64,000 nt of DNA from Nodularia spumigena CCY9414 (lineage in GTDB: Bacteria > Cyanobacteriota > Cyanobacteriia > Cyanobacteriales > Nostocaceae), in assembly GCF_000340565.2 (NCBI RefSeq), contig NZ_CP007203.1:660297-724296 (forward strand). Direction: 5' to 3'. Both the position numbers and the translations under genes were made by a program. The notes beneath the pieces are model-generated. The model was not told the origin of the DNA. It made no database searches and was given only the letters and a program-made list of their open reading frames with translations. Each line of letters opens with the position of its first letter. The stretch's first letter is position 1. Of this stretch, positions 7,074 through 15,982 are shown piece after piece.

Positions 7074-8768
7074 ATGCAAGAGTATGATGTTGTCATTATT
7101 GGCGCAGGACATAACGGGCTAGTTTGTGCAGGTTATTTGCTGAAAGCTGGCTATAGCGTCCTGCTACTAGAAAAACGTTCAGTTCCCGGGGGTGCAGCCA
7201 CAACAGAAGAATGCTTACCTAAAGAAGCCCCAGGATTTAAATTTAACTTGTGTGCAATTGACCACGAATTTATTCATTTAGGACCAGTTGTGGAAGAGTT
7301 AGAATTAGAAAAATATGGTTTAGAATATTTAGATTGTGACCCAGTTGTTTTTTGTCCCCATCCTGATGGAAAATATTTTTTAGCTCACAAATCAGTGGAA
7401 AAAACTTGTGCAGAAATTGCCCGTTACAATGAACGCGATGCTAAAAAATATGCCGAATTTATAGATTACTGGCAAAGGGCAATTAGTGCAATGGTTCCCA
7501 TGTTTAACGCCCCACCAAAATCATTTATAGATATTTTTGGGAACTACAATGTCCAAAAATTCAAAGATTTATTTTCGGTAGTCGGTTCCCCAGCCAAAAG
7601 CTTGGATTTTATTCGCACTATGCTAAACAGTGCTGAAGATATTCTGGACGAATGGTTTGATGAGGAATTCTTAAAAGCCCCACTTTCTCGACTAGCTTCA
7701 GAACTCGGTGCGCCACCTTCACAAAAAAACCTAGCTATTGGTGTGATGATGATGGCTATGCGTCATAACCCCGGTATGACTAGACCTCGTGGGGGAACTG
7801 GGGCGTTAGTCCAAGCATTAGTTAAATTAGTTACTAGTAAAGGTGGGACAATTTTAACAGACCAACAGGTAGAAAAAGTATTAATTGATAACGGTAAAGC
7901 TGTTGGTGTCAGGGTTGCAGGTGGTGAAGAATATCGTGCCAAATATGGGGTTATTTCCAATATTGATGCTAAACGTCTATTTTTACAACTAATAGATACC
8001 AGTGAAGTAGATGATGCTGACCCTGATTTACGACAAAGGTTAGAACGCCGCATCATTAATAATAACGAAACAATCCTAAAAATAGATTTGGCTTTAGACG
8101 AACCTCTGCATTTTCCTCACCATGACCACAAAGATGAGTATCTCATTGGATCTATTTTAATTGCAGATTCAATGGCTCACGTTGAACAGGCTCATAGTAA
8201 ATGTACCATAGGAGAGATTCCCGATGCTAACCCTTCCATCTATGCGGTGATGCCTAGCGCCCTTGACCCCACATTAGCACCACCAGGTAAACATACTTTA
8301 TGGATTGAATTTTTTGCACCTTATCAAATAGCCGGTGCTGAAGGTACTGGTTTAAAAGGTACTGGTTGGACAGATGAATTGAAGAATCAAGTTGCAGATA
8401 GAGTAATTGATAAGTTAGCTAATTATGCCCCAAATGTCAAAGCAGCAACTATCGCTCGTCGTGTGGAAAGTCCAGCCGAATTAGGTGAAAGGTTAGGTTC
8501 TTACAAAGGGAATTACTATCATATTGATATGACTTTAGATCAAATGGTGTTTTTCCGTCCTTTGCCAGAATTAGCTAATTATAAAACACCTATTGGAAAT
8601 CTCTTTTTAACTGGTGCGGGAACTCATCCAGGTGGGTCAATTTCGGGAATGCCGGGACGTAATTGTGCGCGGGTATTTTTGCAAGCAAAACATCCTTTGG
8701 CTCAAACTTTAAGGGATGCTAGGGACTCATTTAAATCCAGTGTTGGTTCTGTATTTGGAATTAGTTAA
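7074..8768 (+). CDS. crtO: Beta-carotene ketolase, CrtO type
   Basis: 564 residues. The N terminus YDVVIIGAGHNGLVCAGYLL is an FAD-binding Rossmann motif, with LLEKRSVPGGAATTEE after it. Characteristic blocks shared with Synechocystis CrtO include FNLCAIDHEFIHLGP, LNSAEDILDEWFDEEFLKAP, RHNPGMTRPRGGTGAL, IPDANPSIYAVMPSALDPT, HTLWIEFFAPYQIAG, and the C-terminal LTGAGTHPGGSISGMPGRNC. The enzyme introduces 4-keto groups into beta-carotene to give echinenone or canthaxanthin in membranes. It belongs to the phytoene-desaturase superfamily, unlike the non-heme-iron CrtW ketolases. No operon partners are visible. Confidence 0.93.
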   Translation: MQEYDVVIIGAGHNGLVCAGYLLKAGYSVLLLEKRSVPGGAATTEECLPKEAPGFKFNLCAIDHEFIHLGPVVEELELEKYGLEYLDCDPVVFCPHPDGKYFLAHKSVEKTCAEIARYNERDAKKYAEFIDYWQRAISAMVPMFNAPPKSFIDIFGNYNVQKFKDLFSVVGSPAKSLDFIRTMLNSAEDILDEWFDEEFLKAPLSRLASELGAPPSQKNLAIGVMMMAMRHNPGMTRPRGGTGALVQALVKLVTSKGGTILTDQQVEKVLIDNGKAVGVRVAGGEEYRAKYGVISNIDAKRLFLQLIDTSEVDDADPDLRQRLERRIINNNETILKIDLALDEPLHFPHHDHKDEYLIGSILIADSMAHVEQAHSKCTIGEIPDANPSIYAVMPSALDPTLAPPGKHTLWIEFFAPYQIAGAEGTGLKGTGWTDELKNQVADRVIDKLANYAPNVKAATIARRVESPAELGERLGSYKGNYYHIDMTLDQMVFFRPLPELANYKTPIGNLFLTGAGTHPGGSISGMPGRNCARVFLQAKHPLAQTLRDARDSFKSSVGSVFGIS

Positions 8769-8856
8769 TAAAGTCTCCCCTCTCCTTACTTTCGCGTAGC
8801 GTCTCCCTTTGGGAGAAGGAGAGGGGTTGGGGGTGAGGTTCTGCATTTTACAGCAC

Positions 8857-8904
8857 ATTTCATTTGGGTAAAGTACACAAGGGCGGGCAAGATGCCCACC
8901 CCAC
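8857..8904. repeat. 48-bp dispersed repeat, inverted copy at 24,151
   Basis: The sequence from ATTTCATTTGGGTAAAGTAC to GATGCCCACCCCAC matches, in inverse orientation and with only a few differences, 24,151-24,198. It contains the imperfect hairpin GGGCGGGCA-aga-TGCCCACCC. The 8769-8830 stretch before it carries another common repeat, CTTTCGCGTAGCGTCTCCCTTTGGGAGA. Confidence 0.7.
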
Positions 8905-9003
8905 AAGATTTATGATATTAAACGCCTTATGTGAGATGTGGTAGCAAAAAAGAAGGGGAAACCCCAAGATAAAGGTAACGACACCAAAGCTTGAGGTCTC
9001 CTA

Positions 9004-9412
9004 ATGAATATGGTAGACGGTTCGACCCTATTGACGACAATTTTTGTGCTAATAGATGACTGGTATCAACAAAAAGGCTATCGTTACGTACCGTTATTGC
9101 CAGGGCCATCACCAAAATTTACGGATAGTGAGATGTTAACACTGTTGGTAGCAATGGATTTTTTCCCATACCCAGGAGAACAGCAGTTTTTAGGGTTCGT
9201 GAGGGCAAATTATTTGAGTTTGTTTCCAAAACTGTTAGACCAAAGCCAGTTCAACCGCAGAGCCAGACGATTGGAGGGAATGCTGGAAGAATTAAGACGT
9301 TTTTGGCTTCGAGACTTGGGGGCAATCTTTGAACGCACCTTGCTGTTAGATACCAAAGTGGAACAAGAATTGATGGAATCTGACCGGATTCTTGGTAGTG
9401 AGGAGGATGTGG
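9004..9412 (+). pseudogene. Truncated IS-type transposase, N-terminal part
   Basis: The frame reads STLLTTIFVLIDDWYQQKGY, then LLPGPSPKFTDSEMLTLLVA, then QFNRRARRLEGMLEELRRFW, then a possible first catalytic Asp in TLLLDTKVEQE. This resembles the N-terminal half of IS982-like DDE transposases. The frame is broken by a repeat element that begins at 9413, after which only repeat-encoded residues follow; the rest of the catalytic core is absent, so it is inactive. Family label is from motif memory. Confidence 0.6.
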
Positions 9413-9523
9413 CTAGTACCGCAAGGCGGAAGTCAAAAGTCAAAAGTCAAAAGTCAAAAAGCTTATAAAATGGGCTTTTCAGGGATTTTGAATGGTCTGT
9501 TTATTTACGCCGTCTTGTACTAG
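9413..9523. mobile_element. MITE-like element, CTAGTAC...GTACTAG ends, copy 1
   Basis: A 111-bp element bounded by CTAGTAC (9413-9419) and GTACTAG (9517-9523). Inside are four AAGTCAA-type heptamers and the block TTATTTACGCCGT near the right end. A second copy of 112 bp lies at 41,943-42,054 with the same order of parts. Here it separates the transposase remnant from the helicase remnant, so it sits at a deletion or insertion junction. Confidence 0.65.
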
Positions 9524-9524
9524 G

Positions 9525-10247
9525 TTTGTTCAGAATGCTTGTGAACGGTTGTCTTGTGGGTTGATTCAGAAAAAACAAGGATGGTTATTACCGACAATTC
9601 CCAGTTTTTTACAACCAGTATTAGGGAATGAAAAACGTGTAATTACTTTTACGACACCTGCACCGGAAGGAGTGGAATATGTAGGGCGGAATCATCTGTT
9701 GGTGGAGGGTTTGGCGCGTCACATTATCGAAGAGGCTTTGGTGAATACTCAAGATCCTGTAGCGGCTAGGTGTGGATTTACAACTACTGATACTGTAACT
9801 AAACGTACAACTTTATTATTGTTAAGGTTGCGGCATTTGTTGATACAAAGGGTTAGTAGTCAAGCTCTATCTCCAGGTGGGGAGGGGTTGAAGCGAAACC
9901 ATGAACTGTTAGGGGAAGAATGTGCGGTAGTTGGGTTTACAGGGCCGCCATCCAATCCGATTTGGTTAGCACCGGAAGAGGCGAAAGCTTTGTTAGAGCA
10001 AGCTAACCCGGTGGATGATGCTTCTTTGGGGATGAAAAAACAAGAGGTGGAAGAGTTGTTAAATCGTCTGGATGAGTTGACAGCAGATTTGGAACGGTTT
10101 GCGCTAGAGCGATCGCTCTCCTTATCCCAATCCCATCAGCGTGTACGGGCAATTACGCAGGAGGGTAAGATTCAGGTAATACCACAATTACCAATGGATT
10201 TATTGGGTGTGTATATCTTGCAACCAGGAAAAAGAAAGAATAGCTAA
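9525..10247 (+). pseudogene. SNF2-type helicase, C-terminal remnant (DrmD-like)
   Basis: Homology begins near FVQNACERLSCGLIQKKQGW and continues through VEYVGRNHLLVEGLARHIIE, TKRTTLLLLRLRHLLIQRV and ESHRRV-like SQSHQRVRAITQEGK to LPMDLLGVYILQPG. This matches the tail of the large SNF2-family helicases that partner Eco57I-type methylases in DISARM-like loci (DrmD type). The helicase motor, normally several hundred residues upstream, is missing, replaced by the MITE-like element. The residues GGEGLKRNHELLGEE lie in a stretch that looks partly repeat-derived. Non-functional as a helicase. Confidence 0.6.
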
Positions 10248-10722
10248 CCAAGACCTCTGACTTTTCAAAAAAGTTAGGGATTTGAAAGGGATTTGGGAGG
10301 TATTTAAAAGGTCTTTGGAATGGATTTTGAAGGGATCAGGACTTACGCAAAATTATGGAAAAACGAACCACGTAAAGCCTTCGGCATAGCTTCGCTTACC
10401 GCGAAGCGTCTCCCCTTGGGAGAAGGACACGAAGGACACGTTGGCGCTAGCCTCTCCCTTTGGGAGAAGTTAAGAAGGTTTCAGAGAGTTCTTGCGTAAG
10501 TCCTAGGGATAAAAAATGGATTTGAAAATGATTTAACAGGTATTTGACAGGTAATTGAAAGCGATTTGACAGGTAATTAAAAGCGATTAAAAAATGATTA
10601 AAAAGCGATTTTAAATGAATTTAAGAATGATTAAAAAGGGATTAAAAAGCGATTTTAAATGGATTTGAAGACCAACAAAATTGACGGGTAAATTTGATAT
10701 TTTCAGTGGAGTTAAGCGGTAA
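10248..10722. other. Repeat-filled gap between helicase and methylase remnants
   Basis: 475 nt without a gene. 10,265-10,337 and 10,505-10,680 consist of degenerate short repeats based on GATTTGAAAGGGATTT and AAAAAGCGATTTTAAATG, with purine-rich low complexity. A MITE copy (10,338-10,504) is inserted in the middle. The stretch could be decayed coding or linker sequence expanded by slippage. Confidence 0.55.
10338..10504. mobile_element. GGACTTACGCA MITE, copy A, with nested insert
   Basis: Left end AGGACTTACGCA (10,338) and right end TGCGTAAGTCCT (ending 10,504) are perfect 12-bp inverted termini. Three other copies in the window are 90-92 bp; this one is 167 bp because a second repeat (AAAGCCTTCGGCATAGCTTC and the TCTCCCTTTGGGAGA hairpin) is nested inside. 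Confidence 0.8.
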
Positions 10723-13321
10723 ATGGGTGTAGCAGGTATTACTTTAGCGGGTGTGCAGTTCGAGGGTAACTTACTAGCAGCAGATATGACTGCGGAACTG
10801 TTAGCAGGGAGTATCAAGGGACAAGCAGCAGAGGACTTTGGACTAGCCAAAACTGAGAAATTAGAAGATGAAATTGCGATCGCCTGGGGTTATGCTAAGG
10901 CGTATTGGGCAGATTTTCAACGTCAATTAAATAAACTCAATGCTGAGGATACTGCTACCAGTGTAACCCGTGAAGTTTGGGCTGTACCTTTGTTACGGAC
11001 TCTTGGATACACCCTTGTTTATACCGCCAAAGCTGAAATCGTAGACGGACAAACCTACGCCATATCTCATCGCGCTTTCTTACCAGCAGACGCTTCAAAT
11101 ACCAATGACGTATCCCTAACTGAACCGAAAGAAATATTAGCAATTACGAATTATCCCCCTATCCATATTATGGGTTGTCGGCTGGATATAGATAAACGTC
11201 CTCCCAGTGGAACACCCCGGTTATCAGCACACGGGTTAGTACAGGAATATCTTAACAAGACAGAGCATCTTTGGGCGATCGCCACCAATGGATTGCGCTG
11301 GCGGTTATTGCGCGACTCTTCCCTAATGACGCGCCTTACTTATATCGAATTTGACCTAGAGCAGATTCTCAACGGTGAGAACTTTGCCGAATTTGGCTTA
11401 TTTTATCGGCTTTTCCATCGTTCTCGTTTACCCAAAACTGCGGATGATGCGGATAAATGCTTATTGGAATATTACCACCAAGAGAGCTTACAACAAGGGG
11501 GAAGGGTACGGGATAGACTGCGCGACGGGGTAGAAAAAGCCTTAAAACAGCTAGGTAATGGATTTATTCAACATCTTGAAAGTGAAAAATTACGCCAAAA
11601 ACTAACACACCTAACCCCCCAAAATCCTGCCCTCCAAGGGAATGAAGACAGTTCCTCTCGCCTTGTAGGAGAGGGGTTAGGGGTGAGGTCTTTTTATCGT
11701 CAATTGTTGCGGCTAATTTATCGCCTATTATTTTTAATGGTAGCTGAATCGCGCCACTTATTATTAACTGGGAAAGATGCCGAAACAGCCAGAATTTATC
11801 AGGAATATTACAGCATTGAACGGCTGAGGGAATTTGCAGAACGCCCCCGCTATCGGCGAGAAGGATTTCAAGATATTTGGCAAGGTTTGCGGGTGACATT
11901 ACAAGGGAAAGAGGAGCATGATATAGAAGGGAAAGGGGAGCATGAGATACAAGGAAATGAGGAGAATATCTTACCCCCCTCTCCTGCTAGGAAAGGGGCT
12001 GGGGGAGAGGTCATATCAGCCGCAGAAGAAGCGTTATTAAGTCTAAAAGTAATAGATCCTGCTTGTGGTTCTGGACATTTTTTATTAGCAGCAGCAAGAC
12101 GCATAGCTAAGGAATTAGCGAAAATTAGAACCGGGGAATCTCAACCAGCACCGGAACCTTTACGTCAAGCTGTGCGGGATGTAATTCAAAATTGCATTTA
12201 TGGGGTAGATTTGAATAGTTGGGAGATTTTGGGGAATCTACACCCCTGGATGTGAAAAAGAAGCAGGAAAAATATCAGGAATTGCGGAAGATTCCCGGTT
12301 GGTGGCGTGATTTTTCTGCTTGTAATTTATGGACTGCGGCGTTTTTTATGACGTTGACGGAACAGAATTTACAATTATTACCAACTACTGCGGCTTTAGT
12401 TCAGGTTTTAGCAGGTAATTTAACTAATAAAAGATTGATTGAAGCTGCTAATAAGTTAGCTGAGGAAAAACACTTCTTTCACTGGCCTTTAGAATTTCCT
12501 GAAGTTTTCAACCCACAGCCCAATAATTACGAATTACCCAAGGGTTTTGATTGTGTTTTAGGAAATCCACCTTGGGAGAGGATTAAATTACAAGAAAAGG
12601 AGTTTTTCGCTTCTTTTAGTTTAGAAATTGCAAATGCACAAAATAAAGCAGTGCGGGAAAAGTTGATAAAGGAGTTACCAAAGCAAAATCCAGCTTTAGC
12701 ACAAGCTTTTGAAGATGCTAAACATGATGCGGAAGCACAGAGTAAATTTATTCGGGAAGGGGGGAGATTTCCGTTAACTGCGGTGGGTGATATTAATACT
12801 TATGCTGTGTTTGCGGAAACTACGAGATGTTTGATTTCTGTTCATGGAAGAGTTGGGGTAATTGTTCCTACAGGAATAGCAACGGATGATACTTGTAAAC
12901 GGTTTTTTGGTGATTTAATTAAAAAGCAGAATTTAGCAAGTCTTACAGGTTTTGAAAATGAGGCTTTTATTTTCCAGTCAGTTCATCATGCTTTTAAATT
13001 CTGTACTCTAACTATCACTGGTGAAAAAATCAAAATTCAACAAACAGATTTTATATTTTTCTGTCGTTATTTTGCAGATACTAACAATTTACAACGTCAT
13101 TTTAATCTTTCACCTCAAGATATTTCGTTAATTAATCCTAATACTCTCACTTGTCCAATTTTTAGAAGTAGTCAAGATGCAGAATTAACTAAAAAAATAT
13201 ATCAAAATGTACCAGTTTTAGAAAATGAAAATACCGGAATTACCCCTTGGGGTATTTCATTTATGCGTATGTTTGACATGAGTAATGATAGCGGGTTATT
13301 TCACACCCAAGATCCTCAACA

Positions 13322-13354
13322 AGATCCCGGACTTCTTCAAGAAGTCCGGGATCT
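13322..13354. repeat. 33-bp REP palindrome 1, inside methylase frame
   Basis: AGATCCCGGACTTCTT, one C, then AAGAAGTCCGGGATCT: perfect 16-bp arms. In the methylase frame it reads through as DPGLLQEVRDL without a stop. Confidence 0.9.
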
Positions 13355-13369
13355 GAGGCCACAGGAACA

Positions 13370-13402
13370 AGATCCCGGACTTCTTTGAGAAGTCCGGGAT
13401 CT
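13370..13402. repeat. 33-bp REP palindrome 2, adds the stop codon
   Basis: AGATCCCGGACTTCT-TTG-AGAAGTCCGGGATCT. Same frame as copy 1 but the loop change produces CTT TGA, the only stop separating methylase pieces two and three. Confidence 0.9.
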
Positions 13403-14210
13403 GAACACCCAGAAACTACCATTATATGAAGCGAAAATGTTTCATCAATTTGATCACCGTTGGGCTACTTATACAGATAATGGTGATACTCGTGATTTAA
13501 CAGATGATGAAAAAAGCGATTTATCTTTTACTGTTAAACCTCGTTATTGGGTAGATAAAAAAGAAGTTGAAAATAAGTTAAGTGATAAGTGGGATAAAAA
13601 TTGGTTGTTAGCTTTTAGAGATATTACTAATTCAACTAATGAACGCACTACTATTTTTAGTTTATTACCTAAAGTTGCAGTAGGTCATACAGCACCAATC
13701 TTGTTGAGCAATAAAAATACTTTTCTTATTTCTTGCTTATTAGGAAATTTTAATAGTTTAATTTTAGATTTTCTTACTAAACAAAAAATAGGAGGTACTC
13801 ATCTTACTTTTAGCCTTATTCGTCAACTCCCCGTCATTCCCCCAGAAAAATACACCCCAGAAGACATCGAATATATCACCCCCCGCGTATTAGAATTAGT
13901 ATACACCGCCTGGGATATGCAACCCTTCGCGCAAGACATGGGATACAACGGAGAACCCTTTATATGGAACCCCAACAGACGCGCCTTAATCAGAGCAGAA
14001 TTAGACGCATATTACGCCAAACTTTACCAACTCACCCGCGACGAACTGAGATATATATTAGACCCCAAAGAAGTTTATGGTGCAGACTTCCCCAGCGAAA
14101 CCTTCCGCGTATTAAAGAACAACGAAATCAAACAATTTGGCGAATACCGCACCCAAAGATTAGTCCTAGAAGCGTGGGATAGAATGTTTAAATAAATCTT
14201 ACTAAGACCA

Positions 14211-14243
14211 AGATACCGGACTTCTCAAAGAAGTCCGGTATCT
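14211..14243. repeat. 33-bp REP palindrome 3, upstream of RAYT
   Basis: AGATACCGGACTTCT-CAA-AGAAGTCCGGTATCT. The C-to-A change in the left arm is matched by G-to-T in the right arm, a compensatory pair that argues for selection on the folded form. It lies 24 nt before the transposase start. Confidence 0.9.
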
Positions 14244-14267
14244 GAAACACCACAAGGGTATCTAAAA

Positions 14268-14840
14268 ATGCCACAAAGAAAAACACCATTAAAACCTGAT
14301 AACTTTTACCATATTTATAATCGTGGTAACAACCGTCAAAACATTTTTTTTGAACGGGATAATTATATATATTTCTTAAAACTAATGAAACTACATCTTA
14401 TCAATCATGTAGATATTTTAGCTTATTGTTTAATGCCCAATCATTATCATTTTCTACTATATTTAAAAAATGAAAATCTATCTGACGCAATGAAATCACT
14501 TTCCGTAGCTTATACAAAAGCAATTAATAAAAGGTTTAATCGTTCAGGAGTATTATTTCAAGGACGTTTTCAAAATCTTCATGTCACCGAAACAGAATAT
14601 TTAATTAATCTTGTCCGTTATATTCATTTAAACCCCATCAAAGCGGGAATAGTTGATAAAATAGAAGAATGGGAATTTTCAAGTTATTTAGAATATGCAG
14701 GACTAAGACCAGGAAAACTACCTACAATGGACTATATTAAAATGGAAATAGATAATGAAATAGAATATCGAAAATTTTTAATAGATGAAAAATTACCCCA
14801 TAGCGATAACTTTCGTAAACTCCTACTTGATAACGACTAA
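14268..14840 (+). CDS. REP-associated tyrosine transposase (RAYT)
   Basis: 190 residues of the Y1/IS200-like TnpA_REP family: FYHIYNRGNNRQNIFFERDN near the start, the metal-binding HUH motif in LMPNHYHFLLY, the candidate catalytic Tyr in SVAYTKAINKRFNRSG, then VLFQGRFQN and LVRYIHLNPIKAGIVD. All core motifs are present, so it looks intact. RAYTs cut and paste single-stranded REP palindromes; here palindromes 3 and 4 flank the gene at 24 and 11 nt, and three more lie within 1.7 kb. It sits inside the decayed defence locus right after the methylase stop. Confidence 0.88.
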   Translation: MPQRKTPLKPDNFYHIYNRGNNRQNIFFERDNYIYFLKLMKLHLINHVDILAYCLMPNHYHFLLYLKNENLSDAMKSLSVAYTKAINKRFNRSGVLFQGRFQNLHVTETEYLINLVRYIHLNPIKAGIVDKIEEWEFSSYLEYAGLRPGKLPTMDYIKMEIDNEIEYRKFLIDEKLPHSDNFRKLLLDND

Positions 14841-14851
14841 AATCCCAACTT

Positions 14852-14884
14852 AGATCCCGGACTTCTTAAAGAAGTCCGGGATCT
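14852..14884. repeat. 33-bp REP palindrome 4, downstream of RAYT
   Basis: AGATCCCGGACTTCTT-A-AAGAAGTCCGGGATCT, perfect 16-bp arms, starting 11 nt after the RAYT stop. Confidence 0.9.
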
Positions 14885-14975
14885 AAACGATCTAAAACAC
14901 CATAGCTGGCGCTACGATATCAGAAAATTGTATATGATACAATATTAAAGCTTAGTAAATCTAGGAGAAACAAAA

Positions 14976-15200
14976 ATGACATTTAAAGAAGAGCTAGTTG
15001 CAGAAATTGAAACCATGACAGAAGCACAAATAGCAGAATTGCTGATAATGGTAAAAAACATCAAAACTAAAAAAGCAAAACCTCCTCAACGTCCAGGGTC
15101 AGGTAAATCAATTTTACGCCATGCTGGTAAATGGCAGGGTGATGATCTTAAAGATTGTTTACAAGCAGTTTATGATTCCCGTGGAGTAGCGGAATTTTAA
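14976..15200 (+). CDS. Antitoxin-like protein of a VapBC pair
   Basis: 74 residues: a helical N terminus (MTFKEELVAEIETMTEAQIA), a basic middle (KTKKAKPPQRPGSGKSILRH), then GKWQGDDLKDCLQAVYDSRG. The tail resembles the toxin-wrapping end of the antitoxin at 65-352 (EIVKEIYDSR). AGGAG lies just upstream of the start. The PIN toxin follows 38 nt downstream, so this is its likely antitoxin. Family name not certain. Confidence 0.7.
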   Translation: MTFKEELVAEIETMTEAQIAELLIMVKNIKTKKAKPPQRPGSGKSILRHAGKWQGDDLKDCLQAVYDSRGVAEF

Positions 15201-15238
15201 TAAAATCAATTAATTAAATAATCTAAAAGTATATTTTT

Positions 15239-15691
15239 ATGTATTTACTTGATACTAACCATTGTAGTGCTTTAATTTTTGGTGATTCTCTGATTATAGA
15301 TCATGCGAAAAATGCTGGAGAATCTAATTTAGCTATTTCGGTAGTAACTGAAGGAGAATTACTATATATGGCTGAAAATTCTCAAAAAATAGCAGATAAC
15401 TTGCGGATTATAGAAGATTTTATAGCAGATATTTCTATTTATGATATAAATGATAGCGTCAGCCATATTTATGCAAAACTGAAAGCCAAAATTATGGATA
15501 AATTTGCCCCAAAGGAAAGAAATAAACGCCGGAAAACCAAAATTACTGATTTGGGTATTGGTGAAAATGATTTATGGATTGCTGCTACTGCTATAGAAAA
15601 TAATTTAATTGTAGTTTCTCGTGATAGCGATTTTCAAAAAATTCAACAAGCATGGAATTTTTCTTTAGAAAATTGGCATATAAATGGGTAA
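15239..15691 (+). CDS. vapC: VapC-family PIN-domain toxin
   Basis: 150 residues. MYLLDTNHCSALIFGD gives the first acidic residue, AISVVTEGELLYMAE the conserved Glu, and IGENDLWIAATAIENNLIVV followed by SRDSDF the D-x-W and final Asp cluster. All PIN active-site acids appear intact, so it is a plausible RNA endonuclease toxin. An insert rich in Lys/Arg (PKERNKRRKTKITDLG) precedes the third acidic motif. The pair survives intact amid broken defence genes, consistent with addiction-type maintenance. Confidence 0.87.
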   Translation: MYLLDTNHCSALIFGDSLIIDHAKNAGESNLAISVVTEGELLYMAENSQKIADNLRIIEDFIADISIYDINDSVSHIYAKLKAKIMDKFAPKERNKRRKTKITDLGIGENDLWIAATAIENNLIVVSRDSDFQKIQQAWNFSLENWHING

Positions 15692-15907
15692 ATAAATACC
15701 TAAAAAAATCGATAACTAAAACAAATACTTCCTCAACAGGTTTTACAGAAATTCCGTTATCTTCAATTATTATTATATCTTCAATTTTATCAAGAAAAAT
15801 CAAAAAAATCAAATATCCAACAACATCCTCTAAATCCTGGATATCCTGATATGGCTACGTCACACTACGCTATCATACAAAAAATCAATCTTAAAAGCAC
15901 ACCAACA

Positions 15908-15940
15908 AGATCCCGGACTTCTTTAAGAAGTCCGGGATCT
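15908..15940. repeat. 33-bp REP palindrome 5
   Basis: AGATCCCGGACTTCTT-T-AAGAAGTCCGGGATCT, perfect 16-bp arms, followed by a short duplication of its right edge (GGGATCTGAAAACAA). It lies between the VapBC pair and the helicase remnant. Confidence 0.9.
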
Positions 15941-15982
15941 GAAAACAAGGGGATCTGAAAACAAAACTATCAATTAAAACTT

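Larger units (their letters stand above)
10723..14195 (+). pseudogene. Eco57I-like adenine DNA methylase, broken (DrmMI-like)
   Basis: Three pieces of one large N6-adenine methylase. Piece one (10,723-12,255) ends with the SAM motif DPACGSGHFLLAAARRIAKE and YGVDLN. Piece two (12,219-13,388, another frame) starts after a deletion and contains the catalytic-type motif FDCVLGNPPWERI. Piece three (13,437-14,195) is in the same frame as piece two, separated only by one TGA inside an inserted palindrome, and carries FHQFDHRWATY and the target-recognition-like C terminus with YILDPKEVYG. In-frame repeat-derived inserts are also visible at about 11,610-11,695 and 11,893-12,011. The partner genes on both sides suggest a DISARM-related defence locus. 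At least one deletion with frameshift makes full activity unlikely. Confidence 0.7.

Noticed and set aside
9004-10247. Transposase and helicase tail as parts of one intact IS
   Set aside because: The second frame matches a helicase tail, not a transposase, and a repeat element separates them; no matching terminal repeats seen.
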